A stretch of 12,995 bases of DNA from Gammaproteobacteria bacterium (GTDB lineage: Bacteria > Pseudomonadota > Gammaproteobacteria > Steroidobacterales > Woeseiaceae). The notes below the pieces were generated by a model that was not told where the DNA came from, did not search any database, and worked only from the letters and a program-made list of their open reading frames with translations. Made by a program: the position numbers and the translations under genes. The stretch covers positions 1 to 12,995 of the forward strand of contig JAOUNK010000053.1 of assembly GCA_029881015.1 (NCBI GenBank), in the 5' to 3' direction. This document shows positions 8,093 to 12,995 of the stretch, in pieces (position 1 is the stretch's first letter; each line of letters begins with the position of its first letter).

Positions 8093-8121
8093 CTATTGCC
8101 TCGCAAACGCGGAGGCAATAG
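8093..8121 (+). promoter_or_regulatory. Perfect 10-bp inverted repeat covering the ribosome binding site of the membrane-protein gene
   Basis: The arms are 8093-8102 (CTATTGCCTC) and 8112-8121 (GAGGCAATAG), exactly complementary, with a 9-nt loop. The right arm holds most of the GGAGG at 8111-8115, the only good Shine-Dalgarno before the GTG at 8128. In RNA the hairpin would hide that site. No T-run follows, so it is not a standard intrinsic terminator. It could instead be a dyad operator for a protein. Which of these it is cannot be decided from one sequence. Confidence 0.6.
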
Positions 8122-8127
8122 CCGCCA

Positions 8128-9483
8128 GTGGAAGAAAAAGAATTCGAAGATCCTCTCAAGGCTGAATCCGCGGCGATGGAACGGCTGCGCGATCGAACAG
8201 ACGAGCTGGAGCTGATCATCTCCAGCTTGACGATCTTTGCTTTGTTCTCGATCCCCGGCTGGCTGTTCGACAAGATTGCCGACATTTACACGCACCTGTC
8301 GACGAGCATGGTCATCGCCAGTACCGTGGGCACCGCACTACTGGCTGGCACGAGTTACGGATTGGCCGCGTGTTTCGTGGTGCATTTGATGGCGCGCGCC
8401 TACTGGGTTGGTCTCATCGGTTTGCGTACGGTTTTCCCGGACGGGATCAACTGGAGCAAGACGCCGGGTCTGGGGCCGCTGAGCCGGCAGTTCTACCGGG
8501 ACACGCTGCCCGATCTCGATACCGTCATCCAGAACACCGATCGGCTTGCATCGTCACTGTTTGCGGTGATCAGCATGCTGACGCTGAGCGTGCTCTGGTT
8601 CGGCACTATTCTGATCGCCATCCTCGTCGCATCCGGGGTGGTCGGCGCCCGTTTCGGTCTCACCAACACGGCCATGGGTATCGGCATAATCGTGCTGCTC
8701 GTGGTGTTCCTTGGCGTACCGGTACTTGTGTACCTGCTGGACCGGCAGCTCGCCGCGCGCGTACCGCGCCTGCGCGACAACCGTTTCTTTGTGGGTCTCG
8801 TCCGGTTTTTCAGGCGCATCGCCGGGTTCGCCTACCCGCAGCGTCTCGTGCTGCCGGTGCAGCTGACGCTGCAAAGCAATACACGCCCGGTCGCTTTCTT
8901 TGTCGCGCTGACGATCAGCGTAATTGTCATCGTCGCCGTCGGCAATACGCGTGCCGCGGCGTGGCGAAGTTTCACGCTCTCGGGAGAGTTCACCTATCTC
9001 GATACGACGCAAGTGCGGGAAGGTTTCCGTAGCACGTACTACGAGGACATGCCCAGTTCGCTGGATCGCTTGCGTGGCTGGCCCCGGATCGACAGCTTCA
9101 CTCAAAGTGGCCACTTCGTTCGTTTGTTCTTGCCGTATCAGCCGCTGCGCGACAACCTTGTGCTCGATCAACTTTGCCGCAGTGCGGAGGAAGCACCGGA
9201 CCGGGTCGACTGCCTGCGCCAGCTATGGACCGTCGGCATCGAAGGCAGGCCGGTCTCGATGGCTGGTTTCGAGCCTGCCGAGCGCGGCGACCTGGGAATG
9301 CGAGGGCTGATCGGTCTCGTGCCCCTGGCGGGACTCGAACCGGGACTGCGTCACATCGAAGTGGTCTGGAATCCGAACGCGACTGAGGAAGCCGCCCCGC
9401 TGGACGATCGCTATACGCAGATCAACAGCAGGTATGTCATTCCGATCGCGTTCTCACCGGATTTCGAAACGCCTCTTGATTGA
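8128..9483 (+). CDS. Polytopic membrane protein of unknown function
   Basis: I do not recognise a characterised family. The 451-aa product begins with a charged, helix-prone cytoplasmic stretch (1-27) followed by a weakly hydrophobic segment (about 31-47). Clear membrane helices lie near 62-90, 145-170, 181-204 and 254-273. The remaining 178 residues (274-451) are soluble and hold two cysteines, Cys350 and Cys362, that could form a disulphide if that part is periplasmic. The loop after the first clear helix, AYWVGLIGLRTVFPDGINWS, looks like a conserved family motif. The start is GTG at 8128 with GGAGG 12 nt upstream, a rather long spacing; an ATG at codon 17 is the alternative and has no ribosome site. 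The gene lies 49 nt after ycgN, behind the inverted repeat, and is the last GC-rich gene before the accessory region. Confidence 0.85.
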   Translation: MEEKEFEDPLKAESAAMERLRDRTDELELIISSLTIFALFSIPGWLFDKIADIYTHLSTSMVIASTVGTALLAGTSYGLAACFVVHLMARAYWVGLIGLRTVFPDGINWSKTPGLGPLSRQFYRDTLPDLDTVIQNTDRLASSLFAVISMLTLSVLWFGTILIAILVASGVVGARFGLTNTAMGIGIIVLLVVFLGVPVLVYLLDRQLAARVPRLRDNRFFVGLVRFFRRIAGFAYPQRLVLPVQLTLQSNTRPVAFFVALTISVIVIVAVGNTRAAAWRSFTLSGEFTYLDTTQVREGFRSTYYEDMPSSLDRLRGWPRIDSFTQSGHFVRLFLPYQPLRDNLVLDQLCRSAEEAPDRVDCLRQLWTVGIEGRPVSMAGFEPAERGDLGMRGLIGLVPLAGLEPGLRHIEVVWNPNATEEAAPLDDRYTQINSRYVIPIAFSPDFETPLD

Positions 9484-9658
9484 CGCGCGGACTCACTGGT
9501 TCGTCGTAGTCAAGTAGCGTCGATGTTGCAGCGCGAGCGCATTTGCATATGGTGAGCAGCGTTCAACTGCTGCTGATCCGGGTTCCCCGAACTCCGTGAC
9601 AAACTCGTGCGTTATGGCGCCCGGCATGACACAGAGACGACCCTGAACCGCGGCACCG

Positions 9659-9946
9659 CTAATGAATTTTAAAGCCATTGAGAACAAGTACTAACGATAC
9701 GGTCCAAATTGCCAAACTTGGCAAAAGGAATATTAGCCCGGTGATGCGATGCCAGAGCGGGTCGCGGAACATCAACCAGGCACAGGCACAAACGGCTGAC
9801 GCCGGCACGAAGAATATTCCAACGTAGAACCAGAATTCACTCGCGAGAAACGTATGGTTTGAAACCCCTGCTATCCAAACAATGCTTGTTAGGCCAAAAA
9901 CCGGGATTGAAGAATAGATAAGACTCTTGGGCACTGGGATAGACAC
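9659..9946 (-). CDS. Small three-TM membrane protein, unknown function
   Basis: This is a hypothetical protein of 95 aa or slightly less. Three hydrophobic segments at about 8-27, 37-60 and 68-90 are separated by short loops, the second with RDPLWHR. The amphipathic pattern and the sensible codon use make a real membrane protein likely, although no family is recognised. The longest frame starts at GTG 9944-9946. A second in-frame GTG four codons later (giving MPKSLIY...) is equally possible, and neither has a clear Shine-Dalgarno. It is the most distal minus-strand gene of the AT-richer accessory stretch, about 260 nt beyond the GNAT gene, so it is probably transcribed on its own or by read-through. 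Confidence 0.6.
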   Translation of the reverse strand: MSIPVPKSLIYSSIPVFGLTSIVWIAGVSNHTFLASEFWFYVGIFFVPASAVCACAWLMFRDPLWHRITGLIFLLPSLAIWTVSLVLVLNGFKIH

Positions 9947-9973
9947 CTAACTGGTAACTGTTGAATTATGGTG

Positions 9974-9988
9974 TCGCATAGCAAGCCG
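9974..9988. repeat. Inverted partial copy of the GNAT-flanking repeat core
   Basis: The plus-strand sequence TCGCATAGCAAGCCG matches the reverse complement of 10199-10212 (CGGCTGCTATGCGA) except for one extra A. The two sites therefore form an imperfect inverted pair about 210 bp apart around a stretch without a convincing gene. The match is short, so a chance origin is possible. Confidence 0.35.
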
Positions 9989-10170
9989 GCATTCACGTAA
10001 TTGCAAACGTATGAAGGAGATCTGCCAGACACCATCAAGCTTTTTACAAGCGAACGAGCGGTTCGGCACAGACCAGTTGTTCGATCTGAGTGCTTCGAGA
10101 AATTGGTCGTAGTCCACTTACCGATGGCCCTTGAAACTGGTGATTGCTTTGAGCGACCGCAAAGTCACAA

Positions 10171-10210
10171 GCCGTTATATTACCTCAACTTTTTCGAGCG
10201 GCTGCTATGC
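10171..10210. repeat. Imperfect 40-bp direct repeat, copy A (3' side of the GNAT gene)
   Basis: An ungapped comparison with copy B (10940-10979) gives 31 of 40 identical bases. The conserved blocks are GCCG, ACCTCAA, CGA and GGCTGCTATGC. Copy A covers the GNAT stop codon and the first bases beyond it. The two copies are in the same orientation, 769 bp apart, and bracket the 53-aa protein gene plus the GNAT gene. Family unknown. Confidence 0.6.
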
Positions 10211-10708
10211 GATGTGAACAAGAAAACCTTGCCAGTATCCGACATCGATCCATGAGCCAAACTTGTAGCCGACTTTCTCAAAATGCCCACATTTTCGGAG
10301 CCCGAATTTTTCGTGCAATGCGATACTCGCTGGATTTGGCAGTGATATTCCGCCGATAACGACATGAAAACCTTGAGCCCTCAACTCCCGAAAAAGCACC
10401 TCGTATAGGCGCGTGCCAATTCCCCTTCCTTCATTTTCCGGGTGAAGATAAACGGTTACCTCCACCGAAAAACGATAGGCGCAACGACCTTTCCATTTGC
10501 TTGCGTAGGCGTACCCCACGACCTGGCCGGCTTCGTTCTCGGCAACACACCACGGCAGCTTCAGTTCTTGGCTCTCGGCAATACGCTCTTGAATTACACT
10601 CGCGTCAAGAACGTCTTCTTCGAAAGTAGTGGTAGTGTTCGCAATATAATGATTGTAAATATCTGCGACACAACTCGCATCGGCTAGCTCTGCGCTTCTC
10701 ACTTTCAT
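10205..10708 (-). CDS. GNAT family N-acetyltransferase (phosphinothricin/methionine-sulfone acetyltransferase-like)
   Basis: This is an acetyl-CoA-dependent N-acetyltransferase of 167 aa in the cytoplasm. It follows the Pat/MnaT (YncA) branch: an N-terminal DIYNHYIANTTTTFEE block (16-31), strand-turn-helix motif A VYLHPENEGRGIGTRL (86-101) with the acetyl-CoA pyrophosphate loop EGRGIG, VIGGISLPNPASIALHEKFG (117-136), and the C-terminal VGYKFGSWIDVGYWQ. Known members acetylate phosphinothricin, methionine sulfone or sulfoximine; the actual substrate here is unknown. The ATG at 10706-10708 overlaps the stop of the 53-aa gene upstream (ATGA), implying translational coupling. The stop is TAG at 10205-10207 inside repeat copy A. 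The gene is lower in GC than the core genes, consistent with acquisition. Confidence 0.9.
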   Translation of the reverse strand: MKVRSAELADASCVADIYNHYIANTTTTFEEDVLDASVIQERIAESQELKLPWCVAENEAGQVVGYAYASKWKGRCAYRFSVEVTVYLHPENEGRGIGTRLYEVLFRELRAQGFHVVIGGISLPNPASIALHEKFGLRKCGHFEKVGYKFGSWIDVGYWQGFLVHIA

Positions 10709-10866
10709 TTCTCACCCTTTTTCTTTCGGGCATAGGCGGTCATCGGCGTCGTTGTCATTTCCAGATAAATTCTGACCGTACGACGATGGCCATGCCCGAC
10801 CAGTAGACGCGCGAACCAAAAAATGGCGCCGGGAACAAGGGCCATTCCAAACCAGTTTGGTTCCAC
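10705..10866 (-). CDS. 53-aa single-TM protein translationally coupled to the GNAT gene
   Basis: This small gene is read from GTG at 10864-10866 to TGA at 10705-10707. The GTG is preceded by GGAGG (10874-10878 on the minus strand) with a 7-nt spacer, one of the best ribosome sites in the window. The stop overlaps the GNAT ATG as ATGA. The product starts MEPNWFGMALVPG, has one hydrophobic segment at about 6-23, then a basic stretch (GHGHRRTVR) and a very basic end (ARKKKGEK), which suggests an inner-membrane protein with a cytoplasmic tail. No family is recognised. An ATG at codon 8 is an alternative start with a poorer site. Other frames over the same bases lack a good start and are probably spurious. 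Confidence 0.65.
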   Translation of the reverse strand: MEPNWFGMALVPGAIFWFARLLVGHGHRRTVRIYLEMTTTPMTAYARKKKGEK

Positions 10867-10939
10867 ACAACGCCCTCCTCATTGCTGGACAGCACAACTA
10901 GAAATACGCCTGTATTCGACCGACTGCTTCCGGTCGGTA

Positions 10940-10979
10940 GCCGACATTTTACCTCAAGTTGCACGACTGGCTGCTATGC
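10940..10979. repeat. Imperfect 40-bp direct repeat, copy B (5' side of the small-protein/GNAT pair)
   Basis: This copy matches 10171-10210 in the same orientation at 31 of 40 positions, with no gaps. On its outer side lies a short dyad, CCGAC with GTCGG, around 10921-10936; copy A has only a weak equivalent. The site falls about 90 nt beyond the stop of the TPR-like gene (11070-11555) and 73 nt before the start of the 53-aa gene. Confidence 0.6.
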
Positions 10980-11069
10980 AGAAGTAAACCGGCCGTTCGC
11001 GTTGCTTCGTGGTGACCGCTCGCTCACGGCCATTACCAGCCACTGAAATTGCGCTATTGCAGCATCAGA

Positions 11070-11555
11070 TCAGCCTCCGGACGCACCCTCGAATCTCGCC
11101 AAAATAGATCCAGCGTTCTTCAAGAAATTGTCGATCGCGGACTGCGAGTATCCGAGGGCCGCCGGACGTTCTAGCCGATGTTCTTCTTCGGTATCGTCCT
11201 TCTCCAGACTGGCTATCATCGCGAAGTTGAAATGCGGTACGGCGTAGTCCGAGTCTGGAGATATGGCCTTTGCAAAAGCCTGCTTGGCATCGTCAAGCTG
11301 TCTGAGTTCGAGGTTTGCGGCAACAACGTTGTTCAGCGCCATGGCAACCGGATCACGTGTGTAGACGGCGCCCTGTAGCCACAACAACTTACGTAGCCAA
11401 GGTTTCGACTCGACGCGCTCAATGAATTGCTCAGACGCAGTAATGCCGGTCCGAAAACTCCCACTCTCAAGCAGATAGCGGTCGGTCGATCTACTTCCCG
11501 GCCACCGGCTCAGTCCGGCCAGAACCGGACACTCGGCCGACCAAGAGCCGCTCAA
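11070..11555 (-). CDS. TPR-like protein, probably an N-terminally truncated fragment
   Basis: The 161-aa frame has a helical-repeat look in its second half: DPVAMALNNVVAANLELRQLDDAKQAFAKAI (68-98) and DYAVPHFNFAMIASLEKDD (103-121) read like tetratricopeptide helices, and the end (ALGYSQSAIDNFLKNAGS) is regular helix. The first 40 residues are irregular and rich in Ser, Gly and Arg, unlike a normal N-terminus. The longest start is a TTG at 11553-11555 with no Shine-Dalgarno. The frame is the same as that of the preceding lipoprotein, whose TGA lies only 6 nt upstream. The simplest reading is the 3' remnant of a longer TPR protein whose start was lost. A short protein initiated at an internal codon is the alternative. 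Confidence 0.5.
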   Translation of the reverse strand: MSGSWSAECPVLAGLSRWPGSRSTDRYLLESGSFRTGITASEQFIERVESKPWLRKLLWLQGAVYTRDPVAMALNNVVAANLELRQLDDAKQAFAKAISPDSDYAVPHFNFAMIASLEKDDTEEEHRLERPAALGYSQSAIDNFLKNAGSILARFEGASGG

Positions 11556-11561
11556 GTTGGA

Positions 11562-12230
11562 TCAACGAGACTCGTTTTCAACAGCCAGCCAACGGATGTA
11601 TTTCCTTTCTGAACCGTAGGCAGGAATCCCAATAAAGACAACACCTCGATTTTTTTCACGGTACTCACCGACCAATGAGCCATCCTCAGCTTTCCCAAGT
11701 CCTACTTTTCGTGAGGCGACAATGACGGCGCCAAAATCAGTATCCATGGTTGTTCTTATCTGTACCCATATCATTCCGTCTACGCACTGGTAATCACGGT
11801 CATCGAGGGAGAGTGTGCGAGATTGGTGGATCGGATTGAGACCATCAAAGTGAACCTGCAGTATCCCCTCACCAGGCTGCTCGAGAGAAATGCTGTCGTC
11901 ACCAGGAAGTGCTGTATTGAAGAAGATTGTGGAGAGGTGTCTGACCGGCGAATAGATACAGTTGGAATAGCACTGATTGAGATCTGGTCGGTCACCGCAC
12001 TCGGCGCAAAATTGAACGCCATCATTTCCTCGACCGGCGTTTTCATAGATGCCAGCTATATCCGGGCATTCTCCAGCGTCAATCAAGATAGGTGACCAGT
12101 TCTCAGGGTACGGGTCTTGGTCTACGATGACGCAACCGGAACTAAATGTGAACAGCAAGAGCGTCATCGCTAAGCCTTTGCGAGTATCCCGGCAGCCCAG
12201 CCATCTTCGAGTTTCTCGGGGCTCATCCAT
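11562..12230 (-). CDS. Putative lipoprotein with cysteine-rich exported domain, unknown function
   Basis: This is a hypothetical exported protein of up to 222 aa. A basic stretch (RDTRKGLA) is followed by a hydrophobic segment MTLLLFTFSSGC ending at Cys33, which looks like a lipobox. The mature part has cysteines at 55, 75, 78, 87, 91 and 149 and the segments CPDIAGIYENAG, LVGEYREKNRG and IPAYGSERKYIRW. Two starts compete. ATG 12228-12230 leaves only 13 nt to the upstream gene and supplies the basic n-region, but lacks a ribosome site. ATG 12165-12167 has AAAGG upstream, but gives a very short uncharged signal. I give the longer form. It is probably the third gene of a lipoprotein operon. Confidence 0.65.
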   Translation of the reverse strand: MDEPRETRRWLGCRDTRKGLAMTLLLFTFSSGCVIVDQDPYPENWSPILIDAGECPDIAGIYENAGRGNDGVQFCAECGDRPDLNQCYSNCIYSPVRHLSTIFFNTALPGDDSISLEQPGEGILQVHFDGLNPIHQSRTLSLDDRDYQCVDGMIWVQIRTTMDTDFGAVIVASRKVGLGKAEDGSLVGEYREKNRGVVFIGIPAYGSERKYIRWLAVENESR

Positions 12231-12243
12231 GGCTCATCGGGGT

Positions 12244-12600
12244 CTAGCTTGAGGTGATATTGACGTCTTGCAGAACGCCGTCTTCGTCAAAGAAGAAAGT
12301 AAGTGTGGTCTCGGAAGTCAGTTCAAGCGGAGGCGTGCACTGTGTAACCACGATGATGCCGTCAATCGAGAGCCACCTGTATGTCAACGTCGACTCATCA
12401 GTGGATACCGAGTCGGGCTCGCCCATCGCTAGCATCACATCAGCGCGAGATACTTGTCCTGGAGCGAATTCATCGTACCGGGCCGGAAAGTGCTCGCGTG
12501 ATTCGGGCGGAACCTGCTTGATGGGTACGTAACAACCTGTGCTTACCCAGAGTAGCAGGGCGAAGAGTCCAAGATGCTTCAGCCGTCGCTCTGGTCTCAT
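12244..12600 (-). CDS. Small lipoprotein with BamE/SmpA-OmlA-like domain (copy 2)
   Basis: This 118-aa product has a basic N-terminus (MRPERRLKHL), a hydrophobic core and the lipobox VSTGC with Cys23, so it is probably lipidated. The mature part carries the pattern FAPGQVSRADVMLAMGEPD (45-63), LTYRW (72-76) and TFFFDEDGVLQDV (101-113), typical of the BamE/SmpA-OmlA fold, in which a helix pair precedes a three-stranded sheet. True BamE belongs to the outer-membrane protein assembly complex; this shorter, divergent protein need not. It aligns well with the product of the gene immediately upstream, so the two are tandem paralogues. Its ATG overlaps the stop of that gene by 4 nt (ATGA), implying coupled translation. 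The next lipoprotein gene begins 13 nt downstream. Confidence 0.75.
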   Translation of the reverse strand: MRPERRLKHLGLFALLLWVSTGCYVPIKQVPPESREHFPARYDEFAPGQVSRADVMLAMGEPDSVSTDESTLTYRWLSIDGIIVVTQCTPPLELTSETTLTFFFDEDGVLQDVNITSS

Positions 12601-12917
12601 CGTACTTTGACCATCGAATGGGACTGAAGAGTACCGTCGGCATCGAATACGAGCACGAGACTGAAACTCGTCTCATACCAGGTTCCTGGAGCATCCCGAA
12701 CGAAATACCCCTTCTCTCGGCTGCCGCCAATTCGGTAGGTCAGGATATGCTCATCCTCGAACGTGGCGGAAGGCTGCCCGAGGCTCAAAATGACATTCGT
12801 GCGGCTCGTCTCTCCGTCATTGATGAAATCAAGCAGCGCCGGGTTTCCATGCTGCTGCGGAGTTGCGCAACCAACAGATGCCAATATTGCAAGCAGGCAG
12901 ACAAGAGCGGGTTTCAT
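12597..12917 (-). CDS. Small lipoprotein with BamE/SmpA-OmlA-like domain (copy 1)
   Basis: This 106-aa product begins with a clear lipoprotein signal, MKPALVCLLAILASVGC, with Cys17 as the probable lipidation site. The mature domain shows FINDGETSRTNVILSLGQPS (31-50), LTYRI (59-63) and LVLVFDADGTLQSH (87-100), the same pattern as the downstream paralogue and as the BamE/SmpA-OmlA fold. Between them is a loop with EKGYFVRDAPGTWYE, where the two paralogues differ most. ATG at 12915-12917 is preferred over one nine codons upstream because the signal peptide starts there and a GGGACGG tract lies upstream. It is the first gene of the visible minus-strand lipoprotein group. The promoter must lie in 12918-12995 or beyond the window edge, and I see no convincing -35/-10 pair. 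Confidence 0.75.
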   Translation of the reverse strand: MKPALVCLLAILASVGCATPQQHGNPALLDFINDGETSRTNVILSLGQPSATFEDEHILTYRIGGSREKGYFVRDAPGTWYETSFSLVLVFDADGTLQSHSMVKVR

Positions 12918-12995
12918 GTTTACCGTCCCGTGCGAGCTAGTCAATTTTCCAGCGCAACCAACTTGCTGCTAACAATTTCACCGACATCAGGCTAT

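Noticed and set aside
9493..9687. 64-aa minus-strand frame beyond the 3-TM gene, with a possible internal ATG giving 44 aa.
   Set aside because: It overlaps the end of the 3-TM gene, has no clear ribosome site and no recognisable features. It could be a small gene but I cannot support it.
9941..9965. Integron attC site upstream of the small 3-TM gene: minus strand reads GTTAGGT, which fits the core site GTTRRRY, next to an AATTCAAC stretch.
   Set aside because: No matching RYYYAAC partner and no complementary left arm were found within attC length, other gene junctions in the region (6, 13 and -4 nt) leave no room for attC, and no integrase is present.
10001..10255. 84-aa plus-strand frame (TTG start) between the small 3-TM gene and GNAT.
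   Set aside because: It has no ribosome site, overlaps the GNAT 3' end and repeat copy A, and the product shows no domain character.
10755..10964. 69-aa minus-strand frame and a 61-aa frame at 10712-10897.
   Set aside because: Both overlap the 53-aa frame, which alone has a strong ribosome site, membrane-protein character and an ATGA junction with GNAT.
10991..11031. GGCCGT / ACGGCC inverted repeat after the TPR-like gene as a terminator.
   Set aside because: The stem is only 6 bp with a 29-nt loop and no T-run follows on either strand.
10974..11033. 19-aa minus-strand frame ending in repeat copy B, in the same relative place as the GNAT stop in copy A.
   Set aside because: It is too short, lacks a ribosome site, and the shared TAG is part of the repeat itself.
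12964..12995. GCTAACAATT near the window edge, resembling the start of a classical attC site.
   Set aside because: TGCTAAC does not fit RYYYAAC, and the partner arm would lie outside the window.

Overview
The window looks like a piece of chromosome from a high-GC, free-living Gammaproteobacterium. HemE, FadD, TesA, YbbA, YbbP and YcgN all read as close relatives of the Escherichia coli proteins, and the divergent tesA / ybbA-ybbP arrangement is the one known from E. coli. The genus cannot be fixed from the sequence.

Positions 1-9483 are a compact, GC-rich core. A 5'-truncated hemE (+) ends exactly where fadD (-) ends, with no base between the two stop codons. fadD lies 16 nt downstream of tesA on the minus strand, so a lysophospholipase/thioesterase and a long-chain acyl-CoA synthetase share a probable operon. 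tesA is divergent from ybbA-ybbP-NUDIX, a plus-strand operon linked by two ATGA overlaps. The tesA and ybbA start codons share a single CATG. A D-2-hydroxyacid dehydrogenase (-) converges on the NUDIX gene and is divergent from ycgN. ycgN is followed by a polytopic membrane protein of unknown function whose Shine-Dalgarno is buried in a perfect 10-bp inverted repeat.

From about 9484 to the end the sequence changes. It becomes visibly AT-richer, almost all credible genes are on the minus strand, and the products are small: a 3-TM protein, a GNAT acetyltransferase coupled to a 53-aa one-TM protein, a TPR-like fragment, and three lipoproteins, two of them tandem paralogues with a BamE/SmpA-like sequence pattern. 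A related 40-bp repeat lies on each side of the GNAT pair. This is accessory DNA. I looked for integron attC sites, transposases, integrases and CRISPRs and found none I could support.

No gap without a gene exceeds 300 bases. The stretches 9484-9658, 9947-10204, 10867-11069 and 12918-12995 hold only weak open frames and the short repeats listed. I do not see a clear new multi-gene system. The best leads are the lipoprotein cluster at 11562-12917, the repeat-flanked small-protein/GNAT pair, and the unknown membrane protein with its occluded ribosome binding site.
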